From the NCBI GenBank assembly GCA_014904985.1, contig MU129135.1, positions 1 to 64,000 of the forward strand: a stretch of DNA of 64,000 bases, in the 5' to 3' direction. Positions 1-10,037 of this stretch are shown here, one piece after another (position 1 is the first letter of the stretch; each line of letters begins with the position of its first letter). The position numbers and the translations under genes are program-made. The notes below the pieces were generated by a model that was not told where the DNA came from, did no database searches, and saw only the letters and a list, made by a program, of their open reading frames with translations. The stretch is from Hydnum rufescens UP504. Lineage: Eukaryota; Basidiomycota; Agaricomycetes; Cantharellales; Hydnaceae.

Positions 1-665
1 ACCGTTTGCCAGGTTAGACCTTCTTTATAAGTGTCTATTCAAGAGTGAGGGCCGTGCAAGAACTGCGGGCTGAAAACACTCAAGTCGCGGAAGCTCGAGT
101 GACCTGTCAAAACGTGCTATAAGACGGCCCAATTACAGTTGGCGGACGGCACCCAAGCAGATGGACTATGGGCAGTCACCGATACTGTGATGCAGTTATG
201 ACTTCCTAGTGTAACTGGCTGTAGTGGCCGTAACGTGGGAATGCGGCGGGTTCCACCGTAGCACAAACTCGTACAGCGCGCATGTTCGAGCCGTCCCCTG
301 TCGACACTTTGGTATCAATTACTACCCGGGCTGCAAAGCCTGGCCAAGTTGGTATTGAATAATTGTCTCTCTCTGGGCCAGGGAAGTAATTCCGCAGCCG
401 AGAGGGGTGGCCGAGGTCGTCTCAACAGACAAGGGCAGTGAGGAAGACGCGCTTGCGGGGAGTGCCCGTCGCAAACCTTTTTGCATCACCTGAAATATTG
501 GCTAATACCTATCCTCGATCAAGACCGCTTCGTACCTCGTAATTAATAGAACCCATACGCAAGTGACAAGGCCATTCTATTATAACAAAAGACACCCGAA
601 TACTACAGTATAGCAATATTTATCCTCTAGCAACTGCGATATTACAGAACCTACAGCTATATCAT
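1..665. other. Intergenic, no gene recognised
   Basis: No reading frame resembling a known family and no tRNA with intact A and B boxes was found. It lies downstream of the stop of the minus-strand SCAP gene and probably holds its 3' untranslated region. Confidence 0.5.
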
Positions 666-3600
666 TTACAGAGCATTCCGCGATAAACGTGGCGGCGGCG
701 ATAACAAGGATGGGATCGAGGGACTACGACGAGGGGGGCGCGGTTCGCGGGGAAAGGGGATGTGGAAAAGGCTGACAGTGTTACCAAATCCGACGATACT
801 ATCAGTGGTCGATGTAGCAAAAAAATGGGAGATCCTGGTGAATGGAATTCGGGGAAAGATTGGTGGATTGCGATCAGACAATACGGAGTTCGTAAGGTCC
901 GGTGATGATGGGGGAATCGGAAGATGAAAAAACAAATTCGACTGGCTCGGTGAGCGTTTAAGAGAGGGTTTGGACGCATCTTTCTCGAAAGGCAAGTCCG
1001 ACAGCGGAGAAGCCTGAATAGCACCGAAATCGTCCACAGTCCAAAGCTCCCACTTTTCCAACACTATTGGTGGCAGCCCCGTTCGACCAAGTGGGGTCTT
1101 TGGCCTTCGAGATTTGATTGGACTGCCTTCCAATTGCCCGGCAGCCGTTCGAGCTCTCCTACGCACCCCAACAACAAGGCCCCCACATATGTCCCAACTT
1201 CCACGATCGCAATTGGTCTCAGCGATCTTAAAGATGCGTTTTCCCTTCTGGGGATCTCCGGGAGAGGGAAGGGAGATCGAAGCAGCGGCAGCCGGCAAAG
1301 GCACCGGGAACATCTTCTGTGGAGGTTGTTCGGGAGTGACGTACTCTGTCTCACTGCCCCCGTGTCGTAATTTATCTCGCTTGGATAAAACACCATGTCC
1401 ATACATAGGATATTTTGTGGTTGATTTCGTTGTTGATACCCAATCTTGAGGGGGCAGGACGCGAGGGCGACTTCGTGCAGGGGAGGGAGCTTGCGACGAA
1501 ACAGTACTTGCACGTCGGGAGCGGATACGATCGCCATAGGGACGATCCAGAAGATCAACTCTCGGACACGCACAAACTGTTCCATCGGCGGGATATGGAA
1601 TATTGTATACATGGATAACCTCATCGGTCGACAGAGCAAGAGTGAGGCTAGGGCCTCTCACTTCATGGCAGGACGGACATCGTTTCGAGAGTGTGGATGT
1701 CAAGCGCACCTGATTTATTGTTCCTTGAACATCATACACATCAGCTATTGTTTCGCCACTGCCGGCATTGTTTAACAGGACATGGCCAAGATCGGTGGCC
1801 GAAACAAGGAAGAGAATCTCGTCGCCTCCAATAGGAAGGCGCTCAAGGCACATGTAGACAATGGGATCGTTGTCATCGCCTGGCTGGAATGCTGATACAG
1901 TTTTCCACTCCCACCGCACCGCATCTGGGGAAGAGGAAAGGACCTGTACGCTGTTATATGGGTGGAGGATGGCCAATATCGCTTCGTGATTTGTAGGAGT
2001 AGGCATGACGGCGGCAGACAAGTCCAAATTTGAGTGAGGATCCCGACACTGAACAGGATGGCTTGACGACAGGAATGTCCAATCAAATATACTGCCATCT
2101 CCACTGACCACGACGAGTGAAGGAGTGAGCCCTGTATGGGGATCTTTCCTGTTCGCTGATCGTGAATAGCCAGAACCCTTGGGTATGGGTCGGACTATGA
2201 AAGTGAGACCTTTGACAGGATATACTTCAGGACGACGTGTTCGACACTGCAGCACGGCCACCCCAGTCGCGAAGGACCAAATAGCAACGGATCCAGAATC
2301 AGTACCTACGGCGCAGTAGGTTCCTGCATGATCCACTGCCAAAGTTGTCACTACGGCTCGAAACGTTCCACGAGCCAGGACAGCTGTAGAGTCGATATTG
2401 ATATGACTTCCATCTCGGCCAAACCAGATCGCTAGTTCGTTCTCGATGCTGATGGATGCGATCACGGAAGCATCGTCATTGCTGGCTACGAGGGCGATGT
2501 CATGGGCGCAGGCCCGGGCAAGCTGGGTAAATGTGACATTCCTTGCAACAGGAGGTGTGGGTTTGCGAGAGGAGCCATCGCCCTCTTCCCTATGCCGTTG
2601 GGCCTCGACGAGGTCGGCATCCTTCATCAGATAATTGATGAGAAGATACAACAGGAAGTTGGTGACCACAATCGGTGTGATGATTATCTTGGTGACGTGG
2701 AAGAGTGGCGTAAGCAGAAATGCGAGACGGGATGGGCGTCGATCGGGTATGGACGTCCTCTCATTCGAAGTGAATGTCACAAACGTCGGGGATTCAATCC
2801 TGAGGTGTAAAAGCTTCTCCTCATCAGGATTTAATAAACGCCAGATGCGCCCTGCGGGGGTGTCCATATTAGGGGATGAAATAGGATGAAAAGAGGCGTT
2901 GGGTGGATGTAAGTAACGATTAGATAGCCGTGTCTCGAAGTCATCCTTGTTTGGGAACGAGTATGTGGTGTAGTAAAGGGCACATGTGACCGCCAGCATC
3001 TAATAGAAATCATTGAATAATCATAAGAGACGGCGTCACAGCGTCATACCATATCCTCACCAGCAGAAGACTACTGTTGGTAGCGCCCTCCCTCTCAAGA
3101 CGTTCTGTAGCTTCGAAGAAACGCTCCTGGACCTCTTGACTTTCGTTGGGGAGGATTTCAGAGCCGGTGGTGGGGCACTGGGATTGAGGGTGAGTTTTGT
3201 CGCAACAGATCGTTGAGCTGGAGATATGGTTACATGTGCAAAAATTAGCAAAGGCACACCATACATACCTCCAATCGATGAAGGTCAACGGCAAGTACTG
3301 CTATGAACATGGTGTGTACTAAGAACCAATGCGCCACGAGCACAACAATCGCGAAAACACAGAATTGGCGGATTGCCCTTGAGCAAAGAAAGCGATACTA
3401 CCCAATACGGCATTATATGTAAGCACTTTCAGAGTATTCGAGCTACCCGCGCGACTGAGACCGATGGCAATTCGTTCTTTGACTGGCAGGGTGATAGCGG
3501 TGGAGACGACTTGCTCGACCTAGACCAGACGGCGATTGTCTCAATATCACGTTGACGAAATCGAAGAAAGAGTTGCTGCGCACAAGGTTGAACATGTTCT

Positions 3601-4900
3601 CCGCACCGACAAATACGATTACAATTGGGAGCATTCCCCTGTAAGGGGTGTAAGGAATAAAAACCAAGCAGAAGTCCAGGCAACGAAGATGACGCACCAA
3701 GGAACCATCGTGATACGATAGCCGACTATTGCGCAAACACTGATGCTGCACATCGTACTTGCAATGATCTCGACGATGCCAGTGAAAGCAAGTCCGTAGC
3801 GGGAATGTACAGTTTCCATCCGCCTTAGCGATCCAGAGAAATGTACAAACACAAGTACATAAGTGAGGTAGAGTAATGCAGAGACCACAGAAATACGTGA
3901 CGAGTGGCCTTCCACGCTATGCTGTCCACGTCGACGAGTGTTACACAAGTCGTCATCTTAGGCGAACAAAATGTGCATACCTCAAGAGCGAGTAATCGAG
4001 GAGGAGATGGAGATGGATATATGTGAGCCTCGGAAAAGACCGATGCATCGCGCACTGCTTGCAACCAAGCATGATGGAGGATATTACTCTGACAGTCATG
4101 GCCTTCGAAGAAGTAGGTGAACACGAGGTACTGGGGATCAGAGACAACTTCTTCCCCAGGAGAATGGCCAGACACTACGGAGTCGGCGTGGATAGGTACA
4201 CCGTCCAAATTCATGGGGACATTCAAGCCCGTTAGAAATTGCACATCCGTGAGTGATGGGATTTCCTCTGCCGTCCAAGGAATAAATGGTGTCAGAGTGT
4301 AGCATACTCCAGACTTGCTCTTGATGCAGGAAATATGGGTCGCCCGCGATCGCAAGCCACTTTGTAAATGGTTGTATAAGTTGAGTGCCGCGAGAAGAGT
4401 GAGTCCAGTCAATGGATCGAAAGGGTCTCCCCTGACGAATAATCGCTCGAGAGACACTACACGATCCCCTCCACCACATTGTGCAAGAGCAGTGGGGTCA
4501 TCGCGAACGCGAAGGGCTTCATGGCCTTCCCATATATCACGCACAGGATGCGAATAGAGATTAATGTTACCAGGGCGGTATAAGAGCCATGCATCTTTCA
4601 GGCGCGTCGAGAACAGGCTAAGGGGCTGGGAGTAAAACTGTATAGCGATAGCGGGATAGACGAGACCAGTAATGACCAAGCCGGATATGATAAGGACACG
4701 AATAGTGTATTTGGCGCAATGTCTGAAAACAAACCCAAACGTCAGCCAAAAATAGCTTCGCCAAATAATCATGGACCTCACAGTCCGAAACGATAGAAGA
4801 AACGGGTGGTCGAGTTTCGCGCTGACGGCCACGAGGGCAAGAACCATGGAAGGTTGCTTCCAATCGTATACAGTTCAAAAAGAGCACGACCCCGTCCAAA
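666..4900 (-). CDS. SCAP-type SREBP cleavage-activating protein
   Basis: SCAP is an ER membrane sterol sensor that escorts SREBP transcription factors to the Golgi for cleavage when sterols (in fungi also oxygen) are low. Seen here: a first transmembrane helix (RVLIISGLVITGLVYPAIAI) and a long lumenal loop (about 4720-3960). Sterol-sensing-domain segments follow between 3950 and 3430 (RYGLAFTGIVEIIAS, IVIVFVGAENMFNLV), then a last helix ending AVLAVDLHRLE near 3270. The cytosolic C-terminal part is one long exon (2999-666) with WD40-like strands such as GTDSGSVAIWSF and VVSGDGSIFDWTF. An intron spans 4723-4781; splicing it gives FFYRFGLHCAKY, which fits the family N-terminus. The true start is not resolved: the upstream frame is open to about 4967 but has no ATG, so a short upstream exon is expected. 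Family identification is firm; exon borders in the sensing domain are approximate. Confidence 0.85.
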
Positions 4901-5075
4901 AACACAGAGCCTACCACTGGGATGTCCTGCTGGGCTTGAAGAGATGGCCAGAGTAGCCCTGCCTTAAAGTGATGTAATTAGGAGACCCAGCGGCTCTTGC
5001 CGAATACTGTAAGAGCCTAATCGATTACATTCCACTAATGTCTGCAATGTAGAGTGCACAATCTCCACACCATAT

Positions 5076-6173
5076 TCATAGAGTGAGTCGTAGAACAAGG
5101 AGAGTCAAAACAATTGAGAGAAGAACAAGGGGGACGAATTGACTGAGAATCCTGGCCCTCGGTGCATTCTCCAACTCTACGGATAGGGGACCTAGCTCTG
5201 CCTTCCCCGCGGAGCGTGACCAAACTGCATCAGAGGCCATGCGAGTCCTCACTTCCCCTTTCGAGTCCCCAGCCCCCGAATGTCGCATGGCTTGGGCAGT
5301 CAGATAATTCCGGATTGCTGTATCCATATCAACAGCATATTTCTTTTGGCCTTCAAATGCCCGACCTTCCACAAGGCCTGAAATGATCCAGTTAGGAACG
5401 GCACATTGGGAGAGGCAAAGTGTCCAACGTCAACTCACCTCTGAAGGGGCAGAAACCTGTCCAGACAACTTCAGAGGTGATATTCACCACACAACCCTCC
5501 CTATTATCTGCCCAAGCGATGTGAGTATCGGTAACGACGTGAAAGGCACCCCCATAAGGGACGCCCGGGGTGTATGTCGTGGTTCTTGTCGAGATATAGT
5601 CATTCTCGTCTCGGTGTTGATTTTCCTCAGTAACTTACAGGTGGACTAGTGATCAGATATGACCCCAGATGGCATCAAGGAGGGAACGTGTACCATTACA
5701 TTGGACCTCCTTTGGCCCCACACCGGTCATGGGCTTGGTATAATGGTAGTTCCGGATTTGGAGGGAAGGATCCTCCTTTCTTGGGCTCCATTCTTCCAAT
5801 TCGAGGTCTTTCCGTTGAAAAGGAATACACTAATCAAGACGGGAATAAAGACAAGACGAAGCCAACGTACCCCATACTTTCTGGTTCTCCTTCAGAAACG
5901 TCTCAAACCATTCGCTTGAGAGGGACAATATTTAGAACAGAGCAGGTTGATGGATAAAAGCGACACTGGCACTCACGAGTCAAACATAAGATAGTATACG
6001 TCAATCGGGGACGTTGGGTATGTGCTATCAACGACAATCTCGACAACATTAGAGGTATGTGGGTAGTCCGCTTGGACGTCAGGGCCAGCACTTGTGTCCA
6101 TAGGGTTGGTGCGGTGAAGAAGAGAAGAAGACGGGAGATGGAAAGGAGATAATGTGGTGGAGGGCACGTGCAC
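5076..6173 (-). CDS. VASt-domain (LAM/Ysp-like) membrane-anchored sterol-transfer protein
   Basis: The VASt domain is the StART-like sterol-carrying module of LAM/Ysp/GRAMD1 proteins that act at ER contact sites. Four clear introns join exons reading VEIVVDSTYPTSPIDVYYLM, FDSEWFETFLKENQKVWG, then LEEWSPRK..NYHYTKPMTGVGPKE, then TTTYTPGVPYGGAFHV.., then EGRAFEGQKKYAVDMDTAIR, the standard order of VASt motifs. A single C-terminal hydrophobic helix (ILSQFVPLVLLSIVLTLLVL) ends just before the stop, as in tail-side anchored LAM proteins. The usual N-terminal GRAM/PH domain is missing: only about 35 residues precede the VASt fold, and the next gene upstream ends 130 bp away on the same strand. A TATA-like box at about 6275-6284 supports this short start; ATG at 6134 is an alternative. 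It lies immediately upstream of SCAP on the same strand. Confidence 0.82.
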
Positions 6174-6274
6174 GGAAGTTGGCGCGTTTGCACCCCGGTG
6201 ATGTATTCACGATGACCCTCTACATGGACATAATATTAGGAATGAAAAAAATGCCGAAGAATGCGTGGCCATGG

Positions 6275-6284
6275 TATATATATA
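6275..6284 (-). promoter_or_regulatory. TATA-like box before the VASt gene
   Basis: An alternating TA run (TATATATATA, read on either strand) sits about 100 bp upstream of the proposed VASt-gene ATG and just past the stop of the preceding gene. Spacing and position fit a core promoter; inferred only. Confidence 0.35.
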
Positions 6285-6302
6285 AGGAAATGCCATTATC
6301 CC

Positions 6303-7674
6303 TCAGACGTCGAAGTCAAATGTCAGTCCACCTATCGATTCGGAAGGTGCAGCCATTCCCATATTCCGTAACAATGGATCAAGTGAGGCCAGCTCGGCCT
6401 TGATCGAGGTTCTGGCAATAGTATCCAACTCTTTCAGAAGCTGATTGATGATTTTCTAAAAATGCAAAATCCAATGAGCAGGAGAAACGACGCGACGGCA
6501 GAAAAGAGGCCTAAGACCTTGAAACGCGCGTCAACCTTGACAATAGTATCCGCCAGACTTGGGGTCCACGTTGGGGGAGGCGAGAGGATTCCGCCAGCCG
6601 CATGGGCTAGACCTGATGGCGATTCCGATCCATGTGTGTGAAAGCCATGATGTTCGCTGGGGAATAATTGGGAATAAATTGGATCATTGGCGGTATACGC
6701 CGGTTGAAGAGAGATGGAATAGCCACTCCCAGGAGGCACAGAGTGTGCCATTCCAGAGTTCGATAGTGAAGTCGACCCAACCACTTGTCGTATTTTGTGG
6801 TAGACTTCGATAAGGATGTCACAAAACGATATGAGGACTTGAAAATAGTCAAGAGGCATGGGCTATTATGGGAGAGTTGGTTACAAATGGAGGCATCAAA
6901 AGCAAGCGAGAGGCACTAGCCATATTGGGTATCACGAGGTAAGACGATTGCTCGATATCTGCGTACTCTCCTTGACCGGATCGTTTCTGACCCTTCGTAC
7001 CACGGAATATATTTCGCTGTATGGCGGAGAACGTCAGACTATCAGTGATAAAACATACGAATAGTATTGAGAACCATTTTAGGCCTGAAATTTTCATCTG
7101 GAAGTTGTTCGTATTCGTTTAATAATATAGCGAGCGATCGGAGAAAGTCCGTCGGCAGATTGGTTTCGAAAAGATTGGATAGTGACATGGCAAGAACGGC
7201 GAATTTATAGGTCCTTGGACAACACATGAATTCTCAAGGAGGATGGCAGCAATATGGTGCATCACTGACCGTTTCCTCATACTGGCATTATTGTAAGCCT
7301 TATCGAGTTCGTAAGGAGACAGGAGCACTGTATTTAACCAGTACGATTTCCTACGAGAAACCATCAGAGATCGACTGAATGTAACGAGGCTTTGATGCAC
7401 ACCCTTCGTGGCCTTGACGTATATGAGCTAGGGAAATAAGCCTCCGATTGAGAGTTTCACGAATGCTTTCGAAAGATGATGGAACAGGCAAGCTTGACAA
7501 GGCAGTAGCTGATGATGCTTCGGAGAACTGGGAGCCAGAATCCCATTCTTTAGGAGTCGATGTGGTAGAGCCAGGGAGATTCGTTATAGAGTTACTCCTG
7601 CTCCCTTGGAACGAAGCCAGTAAGTTGGAAGCCGAGGATTTTCGCCGCATCCCAGGGCGACTTGGAAGATCCAT
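6303..7674 (-). CDS. Conserved basidiomycete protein of unknown function
   Basis: The N-terminus (ATG at 7674) is rich in Ser, Thr and Pro (MDLPSRPGMRRKSSASNLL). It is followed by conserved-looking blocks in separate exons: MNTVLLSPYELDKAYNNASM, RTYKFAVLAMSLSNLFE, DFLRSLAILLNEYEQLPDEN, and a C-terminal block KIINQLLKELDTIARTSIKA ending LDPLLRNMGM..GLTFDFDV before the stop. A hydrophobic stretch seen if one reads through at about 6460-6520 is an intron (GT..TTTTTAG), not a membrane helix. I recall similar unnamed proteins in mushroom genomes but no function. It is transcribed away from NTF2, with only 60 bp between the two start codons. Confidence 0.65.
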
Positions 7675-7734
7675 ATCAGGCGCGAACTAAAGCGATTGCG
7701 GAGCTTGCCGTACGATCTCACTTCGACCGCTCAA

Positions 7735-8414
7735 ATGGCAGACCCACAGGTGATCGCAAAGCAGGTAAGGTCATTGAGCATCCAACAGGGTGCATTGATC
7801 TTACGGGATCCCTCAAGTTCACCGAGTACTATTATACCAAATTCGATACCGCCCGGCAGGAACTTCACGCCCTTTATGTCAGTAATGCGCCTACTGCTCC
7901 TCTCAGTATCATAATATTCACGTTCGCACCCACAGCGGGGGACTTCTCTACTTACGTGGGAGGATAAGCAGATTGTTGGGGTGAAGGGGATTCTGGAGCA
8001 TCTTACCGTATGTTGTTCATGGCAACTACATGGGTCGATATCCCGCTTAGGAGGCAATCCCGTTCGCAGAACCTTCCATTTCAGAAAGTCGCTCATCGTA
8101 TTACATCTCTGGATGCCCAACCGTCTAGTGGTGGACTCCTGGTTCTCGTAACGGGGCAATTACTGGTGGGTCGTGGATGGCTGATGATCGGTTCTCCGAT
8201 CTGACCATCGTTGTGGGCACGGCCCTCCAGATTGATGATAATGTAAACCCGCTGCAATTCAGTCAGGTGTTCCACCTTATTCCTGAGGGTACGAGTTTCT
8301 ATGTGTAAGCTTTTGCATTTCCATTGGTATATGGTCCGAATCGCCCTAATAATTACACCCCAATTTTTGGCTCACACTAGTCAGAATGACCTTTTCAAAC
8401 TTAACTACGGTTGA
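7735..8414 (+). CDS. NTF2: Nuclear transport factor 2 (NTF2)
   Basis: NTF2 carries Ran-GDP into the nucleus through the pore. Six exons with clean GT-AG introns (7735-7764, 7818-7877, 7936-8007, 8070-8165, 8231-8304, 8381-8414) join in frame to a protein of 121 residues, close to the usual 120-127. Diagnostic pieces: MADPQVIAKQ start, FTEYYYTKFDTARQELHALY, LTWEDKQIVGVKGILEHLT, LPFQKVAHRITSLDAQPSS, GGLLVLVTGQLL, NPLQFSQVFHLIPEGTSFYV, and the C-terminus QNDLFKLNYG. The start is fixed by the family N-terminus. It shares a 60-bp start-to-start gap with the divergent gene at 7674, so both probably use overlapping promoters. Confidence 0.95.
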
Positions 8415-8947
8415 TCCAATCTCTTCCCGCTCAAATGTGTACAACCTTGGAAACCAATGTACCCCCTTGCTCGGCGATTTCGTTTTCTCTATTGAGGGCA
8501 GTTGTTTTCGGACCAGATGTCTCAGCATATTAGAAAGGATATACATGACCTCTGCCTTGTGCTACCTTCTGATCTCAGCAAGCTGTCCTGTGACCTTGAA
8601 AAAGTGGGATATCCCGGTCAGGTGTACCTTGGCTTGGATAGAGACTGGAACCCAAAAACAAGCCCTAGCGAGCCTCGGGTTCCTGAATATGGCCTCACCA
8701 GGAGAGCTGTGCGCAAAGGCAGTGAAATAAGAGATCGTACGTAGGGATTAAGCGAAACAGGCCTGAGTTCAGACCGCATTCTAATGCATATGCTACACGC
8801 CTTCTCTTGTGCTTGGGGTATGCGATTTGTGGAACGTCCCTGTATTGTTTACAAGAACTGATTTTCGGGGAATTATGAGAGAAGTCTTTACGCCATCAGG
8901 AAATTTATCTAAAACTTACGCGCCCATATGAAAATGGGAAAATGAAA
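8415..8947. other. Intergenic after NTF2
   Basis: A plus-strand open frame covers 8386-8730 but overlaps the last NTF2 exon out of frame and resembles nothing known. No RNA gene was seen before the tRNA. Confidence 0.4.
8939..8942 (-). terminator. Pol III terminator of tRNA-Thr
   Basis: A run of four T on the minus strand lies five bases past the 3' end of the tRNA, the expected RNA polymerase III stop. Confidence 0.6.
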
Positions 8948-9020
8948 TTCCCTCTAGCCGACTCGAACGACTGACCTCGTCATTACTAGTGACGCGCTCT
9001 ACCAACTGAGCTAAGAGGGA
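8948..9020 (-). tRNA. tRNA-Thr (anticodon AGT), no intron
   Basis: 73 nt fold into a complete cloverleaf: acceptor TCCCTCT/AGAGGGA, D arm GCTC-AGTTGGTA-GAGC, anticodon stem CGTCA/TGACG with loop CTAGTAA (anticodon AGT), T arm AGTCG-TTCGAGT-CGGCT with one T:G pair, and discriminator A. Internal A box (TAGCTCAGTTGG) and B box (GTTCGAGTC) are present. AGT is edited to IGT and reads ACU/ACC threonine codons. CCA is not encoded, as normal in eukaryotes. Confidence 0.95.
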
Positions 9021-9220
9021 CTACATTCGACTCTGCAATATTGACCATCATCACTTCGCCTGCCCCATCGCCCAAGTCTCAGAATCTCCTCCCGCGAGAC
9101 AATTTCCTATGGATGTTTTATACAAATGCCTATGACTTACCACTGAGTTTTTGGGCAGCCCGGCTTATTGGGGGTATTGGGGGGGCACTCATAACTTGAT
9201 CGGAATGGACCGGTCTTTTG
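9021..9220. other. Short intergenic segment before the hAT-type element
   Basis: No gene is recognised. The last eight bases (9213-9220, GTCTTTTG) are the left copy of the target-site duplication. Confidence 0.5.
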
Positions 9221-9647
9221 CAGTGTTGTCAATAGAATGTGAAGTGGTCAAAGGATCAATGTATATAAACAGCTTGGAATTGGTCTCAGGCAACCAGTCA
9301 ACACCGGGCTGTCCAATATCATCCGCCATGCGTTATCCTTTATTTTGGGACAAAGGTCCTAATTAAGTTTTCAGAGCCCTTTGATTTTGAGACAGGTGTC
9401 AATAGCCATGATTTGATATTTTCAGTGGTGGTAAGTGAAGGAGGTGGATATTTACGACCAGGGTGTCCATCACCCAATTGATCTATACAGTAAGTGCGCC
9501 TTCGTTAATATGTATCTAATGAGGCATATATCATCGATATCATTTGGGTCGTTGACCCCCGGTCTATAGGGGTCTATGGACGGTCAATAGAAAAACCTAT
9601 TGAACCCAAAAGTCACTAACCGGGTCACCCGGTCAATGACAACACTG
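9221..9647. mobile_element. Non-autonomous hAT-type MITE
   Basis: The element begins CAGTGTTGTCA and ends TGACAACACTG, a perfect 11-bp terminal inverted repeat. It is flanked on both sides by the identical octamer GTCTTTTG (9213-9220 and 9648-9655), an 8-bp target-site duplication. An 8-bp duplication with CAG-starting inverted ends is the mark of the hAT superfamily. The 427-bp body has no transposase-like frame, so it must have been moved by a transposase encoded elsewhere. The perfect ends and duplication suggest a fairly recent insertion. Internal segments near both ends repeat GTCAA/TTGAC-type words that could be subterminal binding sites (inference). Confidence 0.8.
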
Positions 9648-10037
9648 GTCTTTTGGTAGTGCGAGCCCCTCGTGCAAGTTGACTTCTTTGGAGCATTTCC
9701 AACCCGCTTTGTGGCTTTGACTCGAGTCGTCAGTTGCATTCCCCAAGTGACTATGCAACTCCTGTCATCTCTTCGATTCTCAATCACCGGATCGAAGAGA
9801 CAATACTGATATTTCACGAAAATTTGCCGGGGTGGGTGCTACTGAATTGTATGCTTTCGTGTGGTCGAGCGGAATCAAAACCAAAACCATTTTCATACAG
9901 GAATAGCCAATAGCATTAGCATCTCCGTCTCCACTGTGTAGCCCTAGTGCTCGTTGGGACTTCCCTCAGCAATTTGTGCTTACACGGTGCACAAACACAG
10001 ACGGATATTACGTGGACGAAGCTGTTCAGTCCGTGCC
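9648..10037. other. Intergenic before the mitochondrial carrier
   Basis: Contains the right target-site copy (9648-9655) and the probable promoter and 5' leader of the carrier gene. No gene is recognised. Confidence 0.5.

Noticed and set aside
395..475. tRNA-like start (AGAGGGGTGGCCGAGG)
   Set aside because: It resembles the 5' part and A box of a tRNA-Ser/Leu, but there is no B box (GGTTCGAATCC) and no 3' acceptor partner downstream.
6460..6525. C-terminal membrane helix in the 6303-7674 gene
   Set aside because: The hydrophobic stretch exists only if an intron is read through; a GT..TTTTTAG intron removes it and joins VKVDARFK to KIINQLLKELD.
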